DNA of 64,000 nt from Saccopteryx bilineata (GCF_036850765.1 NC_089494.1:235060779-235124778); one strand, 5' to 3'. Shown: positions 21,791 through 34,010, numbered from the stretch's first letter. Numbers and translations are program-made. The notes: generated by a model not told the origin, from the letters alone.

Positions 21791-23060
21791 TTTAACCCAA
21801 AGACCCCAAAGAAGACTAAGACTCAAACCCCCAAAGAGTTCCTATCCGTCTACCGACTCAACTTCAAAGTCCCCAAGGAGATTTTCAAAAGTAGGCTGAG
21901 AGGTCATTTTGGAAAATTGCTGAAAACAGCAATTCTGTCATTTTAAACATACAACAGAGACACAAGGCAGGACAGGAAGGAGTAGGGTTGCTGCTCCCCA
22001 GTGAGTCAGGTTATGCCCATGCCTGAGTCAGGAACTTGATCTGGTCAGCTGTCTGGGGGTACAGTGGCCGAGAGGAACAGGAGCGGAGGCAAAAGGAAGA
22101 AACAAACTGACTGCACCTGACCCAAATGCAGTCTTGATGAGGGCCCAGGGACTGGTGTCCCCAGACTACAGTATATTACCTGCCAGGGCCTAAGCACTTC
22201 CTCTGATGTTTGATGGCGACCCTTGGTGCTAAAGATTCCAGGACAATGATTTCAAATCCTGCATCCCACTCATCCCGCAGCTCATGGAAATGTCCCTGAA
22301 GAACTTCCTCCCAAGCTGCAAACAGAAACATCAGAGGGCTCTATTAGAGAGTGAAGAGAGAGATGGGAAGGCTGGAGGGAGAATCTACCAAGAGGAAATG
22401 ACTCTCAGGAGTGGCGAGGAAGGGGACAGGGGGCAGGGTGGGTCAGGCAGGGTGCAGTGGCTGAGTCCTGGGCTGGGACCACTATTCGTTCCTATGTACC
22501 TGGGTCCATAATCCTGACTGAATGAGATAAGTTGCACACACCCAGGCACTCTAAAAGGTCGGTTCTCTTTCCTCTCCCTTCAGTCATCCTATCATCTCTT
22601 ACAAAGGCAGGAGGAGGGAAGCGGGCTTGAACCAGTTATATGACGTGATTCCACTTTTGCTAGACATCCACACAAACACAAGCACATACTAAAAACGGAC
22701 ATCCAGAAGGGTGTAAGTGTCACAGTCACCAGCCCTGGATAGTGGTGCTATGGGTAATGTTTTATGTGGTTGTTTAGTTGTAGTTTTTCCTTTTCCGCAG
22801 TGAACATAGGTTACTCATATGTTTTTAGAGGCAGAGAAATATGTATTAATTGTAGAAATATGTATTCCCATTCTAGCAGTTCACATGAAAGAGAAAGTCC
22901 CTGAGAAGCTAGTGTTTTGTCATCCAAGCACACCTGCACGTAGTTCCTGAGTCACGGACCAGTGAAGCCCGGTTTGGATTGGAATACATTGGCAGCACAC
23001 CATCCAGCCCATAGACTGACTGGTCTGTGGAAGGCACCGATCAGAGATCGGAGTGTATCT
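21790..23060. other. Unassigned intergenic sequence
   Basis: Purine-rich in part (22330-22450). No gene or clear repeat. Open frames here are short. Confidence 0.45.
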
Positions 23061-23067
23061 TCTACAG

Positions 23068-23832
23068 CTACTCAAAGAAGAGTGCTATACTCTTGGGCAG
23101 ATAAAATATATTATGCTCACTTTGTTAAAGATGGCGCTGCCCACGTGGAGGCCTGTCGCCCAGGTGATATTAATGTGTTTTGGGGGCGGGCTGTGGGCAG
23201 GCAGGATCCTTGTAGCCTGGGGCTTGGTTTTAGGACTAAGCCTGTCCCACTGTTTTTGATGTGGATTGGTGCAATCCCATCATGCCTCAGATAAGTGACT
23301 TTGTATTTTGTATTAGAGACTTCCCTATTTTGCATATTGGATTAAAGGTTTTGCTTTCTATACTATAAAATGGAGGCAGAACGGGAGCTTTCTCTCTCGG
23401 TTCCTGAGATTAGCATTAGAGGAGATAGCAGAGCAGAGAGCAGAGAGAGGCCACGTGGAAGAGGCCAGGAGAAGCAGCCAAGATGGCGGAGTGTTGAGTG
23501 AGAAGCCAGTTTGTGCAGAGTTTGTACAGGGATAAGGAAGGAGATGGGGAACAGAGGTGAATAAGTCTGGTAGGCTAGAAACCTTTGATTCTAGGAAACT
23601 CAGATAAGTCAGTAGCTTTGTGAGCACTGAATGAGTGGGTTTTGGAGCCCAGTGTGTGTTTTCACTTGCCCGCCAGGTGCAAGCTAGGATTAAAGATGAT
23701 GGCCCACCAGTTTTTGGCTCTATTGTTTCTTTACCAACTGTCCGAATCCAATGCGAACCTGCATGGGCAGGGCGGCTGTGATGGTAGCCCTGGCTTCTGG
23801 CTTTACATTCTACTCAAAGAAGAGTGCTATAC
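23068..23832 (+). repeat. 23 bp direct repeats bracketing an LTR
   Basis: The string beginning 'ctactcaaagaagagtgc' and ending 'tatac' occurs identically at 23068-23090 and 23810-23832. The LTR copy at 23091-23809 lies between. This is far longer than the 5 bp duplication of the sister LTRs. Confidence 0.9.
23091..23809 (+). mobile_element. Solo LTR of an endogenous retrovirus, copy 4 of 4
   Basis: It starts TCTTGGGCAG (the sisters have TGTTGGGCAG, so the terminal TG is altered) and runs collinearly to GGCTTTACA, followed by two bases before the direct repeat. The TATA-like 'ctataaaatggagg', an intact 'aagatggcggag' and the 'gattaaagatg' signal are present. The canonical 5 bp duplication is absent. 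Confidence 0.82.
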
Positions 23833-24149
23833 ACACTCTGTTGTTTAACTATAAGTTTGCCAGTGAAAACACTTCAAATCAAGTGACTGGATTTTTGGAG
23901 GGACTGCACTGCTAGGGAAATGGCTCCTTGCTATCCCTGGCTAGCAGGCTACAGAAAGTCTAAGGATCGCTGACCGCTGTATTTTGCTTTCCATTTTCTC
24001 TTTTTTCTAACTGGGAGTTTTTACTGCATTTGTCTTCTTTTCCTCCGTTATTATTATATGCTGGATCTTGTTGGGGATGGTTAGTTATAGGGTGCCAGTC
24101 TGTAAAGAGCCATGCTTGAACTTGACCTAGACGAAAAGACATTGCCCGG

Positions 24150-24850
24150 AAATGCTACCCTTGCAACTAGATGTAATAACTGGATGTGACGTTAGGTTGT
24201 TTTGAGGCAGGTTAGGGAAAACTAGGAGAATTCCCTGGCAAGTAGAATGAGGAAACTGAGACAAATGGTTAAACAAACGACCTAAATGGCTGAGCAATTA
24301 ACAGCCAGCTAATAAATCACAAGACCCTATCCCATCCTCCCTCACTGAAAATGCCGAAGAGCAGATGGTTTAAATCACCATTGTCGGGAAGGTGGATAAC
24401 AAACACCAATTAGAGCCCGACTAATCCAAGATAGAGGTGAAACTGACCAGAGAAGACCCCAAAGCTCATTATACTATCATTAAAATAAAAATTGACACCC
24501 CAAGTAGAAGGCCCTCCCTCAGGGGGACCAATGCTATGAAACTTCCTGAACAGATTATATTAGGAATACGACCTATCCTCCAACCATAATGCGGAGGCAG
24601 AATTTGTTGCCACTAAACTTGGAGACAGCCCCACCCCCCACCTCCACCACCTTGGAAACACATAAAGTCCCAAGAACTAACTGACCACATGTGTAACTCA
24701 CTCATGGGTTGGCCTGCATCCACTCAGATGCATACTTTTCACTTCTTTCAGAGCGGGGTCCCACACAAGCCTCTTTTTCTCTACCTGAATAAAACTTGCT
24801 TTGTTCTCACTTTCACCCGATCTTGACATTTTTCCTGCATAAATCAAGAA
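24150..24850 (+). mobile_element. Possible degraded LTR
   Basis: 3'-part features resemble class I LTRs: 'tcagagcggggtcccacaca', 'tacctgaataaaacttgct' and 'gttctcactttcaccc'. A clear TG start, CA end and target duplication could not be fixed, so the limits are approximate. The 23835-24150 stretch before it is unassigned. Confidence 0.45.
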
Positions 24851-24859
24851 CCTGGAGGT

Positions 24860-26680
24860 CACCTGACATGCAAAAGATACCAGACCATGCCAGGCAGGGC
24901 CAGCCCCCGCCATGGAAGGGATCCAGTAAGAATTTCTCTTGCAGGGAGTACAGACTGGTTTTGGTTGATAAATGATGCAGTCTTGTGACTGTATGATATG
25001 TGTATAAGGCAGTCAAGGAATAAACTGACATCATGGAATTCCCTGGTAACGCTAATAACCACTATCTCATTCCTCTTCTCCTGGGAACACACTCTCTGTT
25101 CCCTGGCTGCTGCGGTAAGCATCAGACCCAGATCAACCAATCATAATAGCCATCCTTTGACAGCAGATATTGATTGGCCCAAGGTGAAGGCATATGTCCC
25201 GAAGAAGAGCAAATCAGTGTCCGTGCCTGGGATTTCTATACCAGCACCGGATGAAAGAAGCTCTCTCCGCCTGGGTACTCAGCTGAGGTTGAGGGTGGCT
25301 ATGTGCTGACAGGTGGGCCAAGCAGAGCTTCAGGAGAAGAAAAAGAGGGTGACACAGAGGGAAACTGAGATAAGCATGGATGGAGAGGGAAGAAGTCCTG
25401 CCAGCATTGGGTACTGGGTTCCAGTTGCCACAGCCTTGACTGACAGAGTGGTGAATGTGTTACCCCATGACCTTCCCAGCCAAGTCAATCAGCACAGCCC
25501 TTTGCTCCTTCAATGGCCAGAGCTCGGTTTATTGACAACACTTCTGCCCAATCATTCAGCTACAATACCATCAAAGAGGCGCTGGATCCAATCCAATGTT
25601 CCTTTGTCATAATAGAAGCCTAAGTAGTTTGTCACTCAAATCCATGTTGGTCTTCCACAGTTTCCTGTTCTCGGTCTACCTTCAATTGGTGTTAAAAGGC
25701 CTCAGTATTACAATGACACATCAAATAAAGAATGTAAACATTTTGTCATCAGGCCGACTGTTTCAACATTTCTCACAGCAACAATTGTTGTTAAGATAGA
25801 CTTATGTTTCCTCTGTGGAATTCCCTTGTAACTGAACGTAAATAAAGAAATTAGCCTTGGGAAGGGGGCCCTGGGCATCGTGGAGCAGTGGGGGTGGGGG
25901 TGGGGAGTGGATGGAGCTCAAGGCTCCTATAAGAACGGTGTGTAATGTGTTACCTCAAATACTCAGGGCCTTACAGCGGTGCAACCTTGACAAATATGTA
26001 GAGTGTAGTCTCTCACCATAGGAATTACCAAAGAAGCTAAAAGCAGAAACATGCACTGCATAATCTCTATCCTCAGGGGACAACAAAAACAGAGAATTGC
26101 TGTGTCAATCTCATTTCCTTGTTAGCCGCATTATCATAAGTGCGGGCCTTTCTTTCCAAACGCCACACTTTGCTAACATTTACCCGACTGCTTTCTGAAA
26201 TATTAAATTCCATAGTAATTTTATTTTTTGCTTTTGATCTTTACTGTTGTGCTCATTTATCCATAAACATGAGCTACTGAACTGAATATAAATGAAATAG
26301 TTAAGGTTAAAACCTGAGGCCACCAGATAGGACTAAACCATTAGCCCAAGAAGGGAATTCACTGTTGAAGTGAGTAATAATAGTAAATTAAAATTTCTCT
26401 ATCTTTGGATACTTTCGTGTTAGATTATTTGATGATGATCGATGTCTTGATTTATCTTGATGCTCTTCTAAATCCAGAGCAAGGGAAGGGATTTATATGC
26501 TACAGAGATTTTCCTGGGTGCGGATGGTAAAAGGAGTTCTCATGATGTGCATTTCATAAACCCTCCTCTTTTGGCCTCAACACTCTCCTATAGGATGGTT
26601 CTGTAAAGGGGAATTGCTAGGATCACTCTGCAAAGCAGTACTTGCTATCAATTGACTAATTTTAAAAGTAGCTCATTCAA
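24860..26680. other. Unassigned intergenic sequence, perhaps another LTR remnant
   Basis: Around 25000 the order 'tgtataaggcagtcaagg', 'aataaactgacatc' and 'ctcattcctcttctcctgg' could be the end of another LTR, but limits are not visible. The remainder (25430-26680) shows nothing I can name. Confidence 0.35.
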
Positions 26681-27040
26681 CCAATTTTGGCAACTGAACC
26701 ATTTTCTGAAATCTGGAATAGCAAAACCTTGAGAGCAAGACAGGAACAAAATGAGAGACTTAGAAACAAGTCACAAGTACATTTTAAGTGCTTTCCATTT
26801 ACTGCAGCATTACCGGTGGGGGAAAGAGAGGCGGAAGGGTATCTGCATTGGTGGCCACTCACTGACGCTGGGCCTGGGGCAGTTGGCCAACATGGTCTCC
26901 TTGATCTGCCCGCCCAGCAGAGAAGTGAGCTCAGTGTCATCCTGGTTTCACAATGGGACTCAGAGCCAGTAAGTGGTGGAACCTATATTTGGGTCTAGGG
27001 CTGCTGGATCCAAAGTCTGCGATCTTCACATGGCTTAGAG

Positions 27041-27363
27041 CAGGGGTCAGGAACCTATGGCTCGCGAGCCAGGTGGGGCTCTTTTGATGGCTGCATCTGG
27101 CTCACAGACAAATCTTTAATAAAAAAAAAATAATAACGTTAAAAATATAAAGCATTCTCATGTATTACAATCCATTCATTTCCTACCACTCATGTTCATG
27201 GTTGTGGGTGGTTGGAGCCAATCACAGCTGTCCTCCGGGAAAACACCAAATTTTTATTGGATAATGTGTAACGTACACGGGTCGTTGTATGGTTCTCACA
27301 GAATTACATTCTAAAATATGTGGCGTTCATGGCTCTCTCAACCAAAAAGTTTCCCGACCCCTG
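27041..27363 (-). mobile_element. Non-autonomous hAT transposon, CAGGGGTCGGGAACC family
   Basis: 323 bp with termini CAGGGGTCAGGAACC and CCCGACCCCTG and a perfect 8 bp target duplication (gcttagag, 27033-27040 and 27364-27371). It is collinear in reverse with the element at 34150. No transposase frame. Confidence 0.88.
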
Positions 27364-27489
27364 GCTTAGAGTGAGGCCAGGAGAGAAGCCTAAGCTACGA
27401 AGATCCTTCTCCTGGGCCATTGTTTATTTGGGATAAAGATATCAAAAAATAATTCATTCCATTTTTATCTCAATGACGATGAAGGCAAT

Positions 27490-27960
27490 GATAAGACTTA
27501 ACCTTTATTGAGTGTTTCCTGTGTACCAGGTTCCATCTATGTGTCATGTATTAATTCCTTTTGTCTTCAGAACAATGCTGCCAAGCGGGCACCATTATTA
27601 TTCCCATTCTATAGATGGGGCAACCAAGGAACTGAGGTGAAGCAAACTGTACAAGGACACAAAACTGTGAAGAAGAGCCAACATAAAACCCAAGCTAGGC
27701 TGACCTGTGGTGACGCAGCGGATAAAACGTTGACTGGGAATGCTGAGATCGCCAGTTCAAAACCCTGGGCTTACCTGGTCAAGGAGCATACGGGAATTGA
27801 TTCTTCCTGCTCCTCCCCCTCGTCTCTCTCTCTCTCTCTCTCTTTCTCTCTTCTCTAAAATGAATAAAATCTTTAAAAACAAAAAACCCCACACTATTGG
27901 CTGCAGCGCTCACACTCCTAACTTCTGTGCTCTCCTGCTCCTCAGACACATAAATAATGG
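27490..27960 (-). repeat. MIR (antisense) split by a SINE
   Basis: 'aacctttattgagtgtttcc', 'cccattctatagatggggca' and 'aaggaactgaggtgaag' follow a reversed MIR. The short-family SINE at 27698-27887 interrupts the right part. Confidence 0.6.
27698..27887 (+). repeat. Short-family SINE
   Basis: Head 'ctgacctgtggtgacgcagc', B-box 'cagttcaaaaccctgggc', (TC)n and tail 'aatgaataaaatctttaaaa'. Diverged from consensus at many CpG sites. A loose duplication (aaaacccaagcta versus aaaccccacacta) may flank it. Confidence 0.8.
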
Positions 27961-28138
27961 CTAGTTAGCACAGCCCCCAATGATGTAATTCCACATTGTG
28001 CTACTCAGACTTTTATTCAGAGCAACCCCCGTGCTAGAAATGAGACACTGGTAGAACTGAGACACTTGAGACATAGAGCAGTGTATAAGTTTCAAAGAAA
28101 AACAACAACAATGAAAGAGATCTTTCAACTTTTATTTT

Positions 28139-28170
28139 TTAAATTATTTTTTATTTATTCATATTAGAGA

Positions 28171-28209
<39 letters not shown>

Positions 28210-28330
28210 GGAGAGGAGCAGGAAGCATCAACTCCCATATGTGCCTTGACCAGACAAGTACAGGATTTCAAACCGGCAACCTCAGCATTCCAGGTCAACG
28301 CTTTATTCACTGTGCCACCACAGGTCAGGC
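28139..28330 (-). repeat. Short-family SINE (antisense) with expanded (GA)n
   Basis: Reversed body 'aactcccatatgtgccttga' and head 'cactgtgccaccacaggtca', with a (GA)n run at about 28166-28204. The flanks 'tcaactttta' and 'tcaactttat' suggest the target duplication. Confidence 0.82.
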
Positions 28331-28339
28331 CTCAACTTT

Positions 28340-29080
28340 ATTTCATACAAAAAGAATCTACACTTGAAATGAGTGTCTATGTTCTTGGAAATCCAATACA
28401 TCTCTGATAGTTTCAACAGGGTGAAACCACATGCCCCTGCAGGTTCAAGATGGGGGCTCCCCAAAGCAGGGCTCACAGCCACTGTCCTTATCTTTGAATT
28501 TGTGGATGACCTTTCTTATGAAGCTAGGAGACCCATTTGAAGAAAAAAACAAAACAAAACCACTAGGCTCTTTCTTTAAAGGAAAAGTAACTTAAGTAAC
28601 AACTATTGTCTTGCATATTACAGAAAACATCATATGGGTACTTGCTCTCCAGACCAAGTCAAGTCATTGTTTGCACAGTATATCTGTCTGTGAACAAACA
28701 AGTCCAGATCCATCCTCCTAAATTTCACCAACTAGAAAAGAAAGATAGCAAAGCATAAAACCATATGACTCTTGCTTCTGACATTCAAGATTGTCTTCTT
28801 TTGCCATTTATTTTTCTCTTATAATTCCAAAGGCTTTTTCCCTTATTTAAGGAACATCTCTATGGCACAGAAATGTCTTTCATTAAAAGTTGGAAGAGGA
28901 GCATATTAGTTCACTGTTAAAGAGTCAGTAGAGAGCAATTGCTTCTGTCTACCTGGCATCCCTTTGTTAGGGAACCACACCTCATGTGTGGTACCAGTGG
29001 GTGGCCCTATGACCCAGGCCTTGCCCATAATAAAACCCTCTCTCCCAAGTAAAGATTGGTCTAAGGATAGCACAAGGCAC
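28340..29080. other. Unassigned intergenic sequence
   Basis: No gene seen. The right part (28930-29080) appears to belong to an old repeat that continues after the SINE at 29460 and ends near 29740. Confidence 0.4.
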
Positions 29081-29083
29081 TGG

Positions 29084-29127
<44 letters not shown>

Positions 29128-29460
29128 TTTAAGTGAGAGGAGGGGAGATAGTGAGACAGACTCACAGACTCCTGCATGCGCCCCAACTGGAACCCACCCA
29201 GCAACTCCCTGTCTGGGCAAATGATCTGCCCATCTGGGGGCCAAAGCATGCAACCAAACTATTTTCCATGGAGTCATCCTCAGCACTCAGGGCCAACATG
29301 CTTGCATCAATCAAGCCATGGCTGCAGGAAGGGAAGAGATGGGGAGGAGGGGAGGAAAAGCAGAAGGTCGCTTCTCCTGTGTGCCCTGACCAGGATTCAA
29401 ACCCAGGACTTCTACATGCCAGGTTGACCCGCTACTACTGAACAAACCAGCTAGGGCCAG
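29081..29460 (-). repeat. Older ~400 bp-family SINE (antisense) with (CTTT)n tail
   Basis: A (CTTT)n microsatellite at about 29083-29127 marks the tail. The reversed body follows ('gactcctgcatgcgcccc', 'caatcaagccatggctgc', 'tcgcttctcctgtgtgccct') and ends near the head 'aaccagctagggcc'. It groups with the copies at 2419 and 46618. Confidence 0.78.
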
Positions 29461-29469
29461 GGCAGCTGT

Positions 29470-29745
29470 CTTTCTGTTGTGAATTCTAAATTGGGAAGAT
29501 GACTCTTTGTGTCTGCTGGCCATGTTTTCTGCAACATGGAGAGACATGTTAGATGGAGAGACAGAAAATCCTGGAGCACAGAAAATCAGTGAGCACTTTT
29601 TTCTAATTCTTGCAGTCCTTTCTTCCTTCTTGCTATATACCGTTAGCAATTGTCTGAGTTGAATGAGCCAATAAATTTCCTTTTGCCATTAACTGGTTTG
29701 AGCTGGATTTATATCTCTTGCAACCAAAAGAATCATACCATAAAG
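29470..29745 (+). repeat. End of an old unassigned mammalian repeat
   Basis: 'gagccaataaatttcctttt' followed by 'tcttgcaaccaaaagaatca' is a familiar terminal block of an old mammalian interspersed repeat. I cannot name the family. A related ending is seen near 32380-32440. Confidence 0.4.
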
Positions 29746-30553
29746 ACTAAATGTTTAAATTGCAGCCTGACCACTCACGCAAGGTGCCTGCCTGAGCTGA
29801 AGCTGTTTCTCTCATACAAAGAACTGAGTTTTATACCCAGTGAACCTGTCACCTTGCTAGCCTCTATTGTCTTCTACAGTCAACCCATTTCTTTCTTTCA
29901 CTCCCCACTTAGCCCAGCCTTCAGGCTGATATGGTTGCTGTCTAACTGCAGTAACTTAGTCTGTCTTTGGAGAGACAAGAAGAGACCCTGTTTGCTCAGA
30001 AACAGCAAAATGCTCACACATCCCAATGTGGACTGGTTTTCCAAGTGGTGACCTTGATACCATGATGTGCTTTTTCCAGAAAGACTGCCATTTGTTCAGG
30101 CAATGGTGTTTGAGATAGCTATATAGTCAAATCAACCGAAGAGATTTTAAAAACACCAATGTCAAGGTCTCATCCAAGAGATTCTGTTTCCATTGGTCTG
30201 AGGAAGGATCTGGATATCAGCATTTTTCAAAATTCACCCAGCCAAGGTTAAGTCAGCCAACGTTAAGATTAGCTGCCTAAAAACATATTTATATAAGTTT
30301 TTAATAATTTTTATGTTTGAGTCAACTAAAATAACTTTTTATCTGCTTTTGGGAGTAGGGGAGAAGGCATGGAGGTGTTAGCCCGTTGTTAACTTTCCTT
30401 CAGCATTTCCTGGACTATGCTAGAATTCATTAAAGCATATTGAACATCACACAGTGGTGTGATGGAAATGATCTAAGGTCCCTGTGGTCTATAGCCTTGT
30501 GGGAGCCCACTGTTTGTACCCAAATGTGCATACCTGTTGTGTGCATTTAAGTT

Positions 30554-30558
<5 letters not shown>

Positions 30559-30605
<47 letters not shown>
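30559..30605 (+). repeat. (TA)n microsatellite
   Basis: About 23 uninterrupted TA units. The surrounding 29750-30710 holds no recognised gene. Confidence 0.95.
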
Positions 30606-30609
<4 letters not shown>

Positions 30610-30714
30610 TCATACAATTCTAGTAGAAATGGCTTTTAAAATAAAACATTTGACCTTTATGACATAACTTGTTTTGGTTAATATAAATTATCATCTAATC
30701 TACCTATATGGTAT

Positions 30715-31055
30715 ATGTACTAGTTTTCTAGGGCTGCAGTAAGAATGTACCACAAAGAGAAATCTGGACACAGAGCCAGGCACACAGGGAGGACACCATG
30801 TAAGATAAAGGCAGAGATGGACATGATGTTTCTACAAACTGAGGAATACCAGAGCTTGACAGCAAACCAACCACTGGAAGTGAGGGAAGAGTCAAACAGC
30901 CTATTCCTCACAGCCCTTGGAAGGAACCAATGTAGCCGACACCTTGATCTCAGACTTTTAGCCTCCAGAACTGTGAGACAATAAATTTCTGTGGTGTAAG
31001 CACCCATTTTGTCATACTTTGTTATAACAGTTCTAGGAAACTAATATACAATAGT
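30715..31055 (+). repeat. MLT1A-like MaLR LTR, internally shortened
   Basis: It ends with 'gccgacaccttgatctcaga', 'cctccagaactgtgagacaa', 'taaatttctgtggtgtaag' and 'ctaggaaactaatataca', which match the end of MLT1A-type LTRs. The left part is short or rearranged. Confidence 0.7.
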
Positions 31056-31059
31056 CTCT

Positions 31060-32775
31060 TACGGAAAAGTCTATGATTGTGCAATCAGTCTCCTTTGATG
31101 CTGTCTGTAGTGGTAAAGGGGAAAAACCCAAAATTTTGAATAACCTAAACACAGTAAGTTAAAGGGTCACTGCTGATCTTCACGCAACATGAGAAGTTTA
31201 TTTTCAACTACTCTTTAAAGACAAAAGAAGAGAGAAAAAACTAACAAGACTTTCCTTTTTCCTAGCCTAGAAAACAGAATTCGAAAAGCCCAGCTGCCTG
31301 GACATTTATAGAAGTCGGAAAATTGTCACAATTTTTGCAGCAGAAACATATTTCTATTGGTTTTCCAAAAAATCTGTATTTACAGAAGCTTTGTTAGCAA
31401 ACCATGAAATACTCCAGGCAACCAGGACACCAGTAAAATCCAGGTGCTTTCTTGGTTGGCTTATCTGTGGCATGGATTAATTTGTAAAATTTCCAGTAAA
31501 ACATATAATGTGTGATCTTACAAAACCTCAAGCTGCCAGTATTTAAGATTGTATTTCACTGGCTCAGTTCTGAACCTTCTCCATAGAAGTTGGTCTTCCT
31601 CCAGTTCTATGAAATAAAATGTTAGCTTCAACACTAATTAATATTATGAACTGATTGTTGCCTGTTACAATAAAATATTCAGCCAGAAAAATTAAGAGAG
31701 AGCAGAATGGAAGTTGATCCTGCTGGTGGACACTGCATATTCTTCTTAGAAACTGAACTGCCCACAGTTTGACTTGTTACTACATCTCCTCAACTTTCTC
31801 TTAATGACTTTCAACTCCAACTTCGTAATTCAACTTTGTTCTAGTAAATATCTAAAGCTTATGCTTCTTCTGTTCAGGATGCTTTCAACTCTTTACGAGA
31901 AAAATTCTTTTAGAAATTGGAAGAAAGAAAAAAAGAATAGAGAATAAAAGATTACATATACTAAGCTTGATAAGGAGTATTGACTACCTTGATTAAACAG
32001 AAAAGTCTTGACAAGTTAAATTTTCTTCAATCCCTTTTTCTTAAGTTATTTTCATTGTAAGGGAAATAGTCCCAACATCATCACACTGGAAGGGTCAATG
32101 AACAAATAAATTAATCCATTACCAAGAGCCAATTAGTCAATGATGGTCAATTCTGGAGCTGCTAGGAGAGTTGCTCTCTTTGCACAGAAGTGACAAACAG
32201 CTGGTGGCCAGTTAAGTACCACAAAGGAAGAGCCTACCAGAGAATGAATGAACACAGAGAAAACTGAAGCTGAGAAATAGAGAGGGGTAGATTTCTAATA
32301 ACACCAAGGGACATCCCTGACTGCTCTACACCAGATATACTTCCAGTCTTCCAGGGTCATGTGAGCTATAAGCATCTTTATGCTTAATTCATTTGTGTTG
32401 GGTTACTGTCACTTGCTACTAAAATAATTCTAATGCATATAGGATCCTATTAGTGACAAAAATAATAAATCCAAGATAACAGCCCTTTTCAATCCTTAAA
32501 AGGATGTATCCATTCCCAAAAAAAAAAAAAAGTCCTAGAAACCACACAGAAAGGAAAGAAAAAACTGTTGTAGATTTTATTCTAAAAAGAGGTTGGGGAG
32601 GGGATTAAATGTCCTCTGAAAAGCCCCCAAGGGCCAAGAGTTGGGAGAAGCGAAGAAGCAAATTTGGGTCCAACACAAGAAAAAACTTTCTGCTGCTGAG
32701 AGATGTATAAAATGGAATGGACCACATCTTGAATAAGTTCTACTTATGTCTACCTTCTTCCATTGTCACTAATGC
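31060..32775. other. Unassigned intergenic sequence
   Basis: AT-rich with no gene recognised. 32100-32440 looks like an old repeat with an ending similar to that at 29700, too diverged to name. Confidence 0.4.
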
Positions 32776-32779
32776 TACA

Positions 32780-33680
32780 CTGTCTATTGCGAGCTAGGCA
32801 CTATTCTAGATGCTGAGGACTCGGCAGGGAACAGAACAAACCAAAATCCATGCCCTTGAGAAATTTACATTTTAGCCAGGAGAAATAAACAACCAACAAG
32901 CACAATATACAGTATGACAAATGGTAATAAGTGCCAGATAGGAAGGAGATAGGGAGTGCAGTATGTAGGCACTTCACATTGTAGATAGGTTCTTGCAAAA
33001 CACTGTATAAGGAAACCAGTTTTACTATAGGCTAATATAGACATGAGTTACTATAGAATATTTCTGGTCACAAAAGCATCACCAAACTTCTAAATAAAGA
33101 CCCAAAACATTTCTAATATTACACAGTGAAATAAATGTGAAAAAATACATTTTAGAAAGATGAATAAAAACAAGTAAAATCAGTGTTTTCCAACCTGTAT
33201 ATTCCAGTATTCCAGTTCAGGGCTGCAGCTGGCGGAGCTAATGCTGGGACCCACGCTGTACAGGACACCCTCCTACCACACACACACACCCTCGGGAAAT
33301 CAATCTTTCCCCCCTCATCAACATTGTAATGAAATGAGGTTGAATAGGGGGTGTGCAATTGTCATAGGGTATTCAGTGAAGGCCTCCCTGAAAAAGAGAT
33401 TCTAGAGCTCAGACGGAAAGCAGATAAGGTAGGAAGTTACACAGAGGAATATTGAGAGTAGGCAGGAGGAATATTGAGAGTAAGCACCCTGAGGCAGGAC
33501 ATTTGGGGCCTGTTTGAGACCAGCAAGGCTGGAGGAGTGATGGAGGGAGAGGGTAGAAGAACTGAGCTCAGAAATGCAGGAACGGTTGTAGATCATTGTC
33601 TGAAGTAAGCAATTGTTGGGATTTACTCTACCAAGGAAGAAGACAATGGAGGAATGTGGAGAAATATGATTATATTTTAT
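32780..33680 (+). repeat. Old dispersed mammalian repeat, split
   Basis: 32780-32980 ('agctaggcactattctagat', 'agccaggagaaataaacaa') and 33360-33680 ('gtattcagtgaaggcctccc', 'ctgaggcaggacatttgggg') match the ancient repeat at 480-4000. The 32990-33355 interval between them is unassigned. Confidence 0.45.
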
Positions 33681-33689
33681 TTTTTTAAT

Positions 33690-34010
33690 GTCCATTTATT
33701 TCAAACAGTGACAATTTAAAATCATGAAACCTTTCCACAGTCGAACATGTAGAAGGCAAGGTTAGAGATAAGACAAATGGGATAGGATTGGGAGGCTGGG
33801 GACACGGGGAGGGTGGGGCAGAGGCAATGACAAAAGCCCAGCCCCTCAAGGGATTTCCCAGGGAAGGTGGGGGGGAGGGGGAGACAGGCCTTCTCCCACA
33901 GCCTGGTGGTGGGTCCTCCAAGCCTCTGCCCACAGCAGGGGGCACAGCCGGCACCAGAGCCCATGGGAGCCACAGTGTTGTGGGAGCCCAAGACATATGG
34001 TTTTATTTTA
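33690..34010 (-). pseudogene. Probable retrocopy of an mRNA 3' UTR
   Basis: On the - strand a GC-rich, gene-like sequence ends in 'cactgtttgaaataaatgg' 'acatt' and then an A-rich tail 'aaaaaaataaaa'. This is an AATAAA signal 10-15 nt before a poly(A) run, the signature of a retroposed mRNA. No protein similarity is visible, so only the 3' UTR may have been copied. A-rich flanks ('aaaataaaa' on both sides) could be the target duplication. The parent gene was not identified. Confidence 0.5.

Noticed and set aside
21421..21946. 152-codon frame on + and 112-codon frame on -
   Set aside because: It overlies an old dispersed repeat and has no domain signature.
24600..25310. A second full LTR or provirus
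   Set aside because: Only scattered 3'-LTR-like features are seen; no paired LTR, primer-binding site or coding region could be found.
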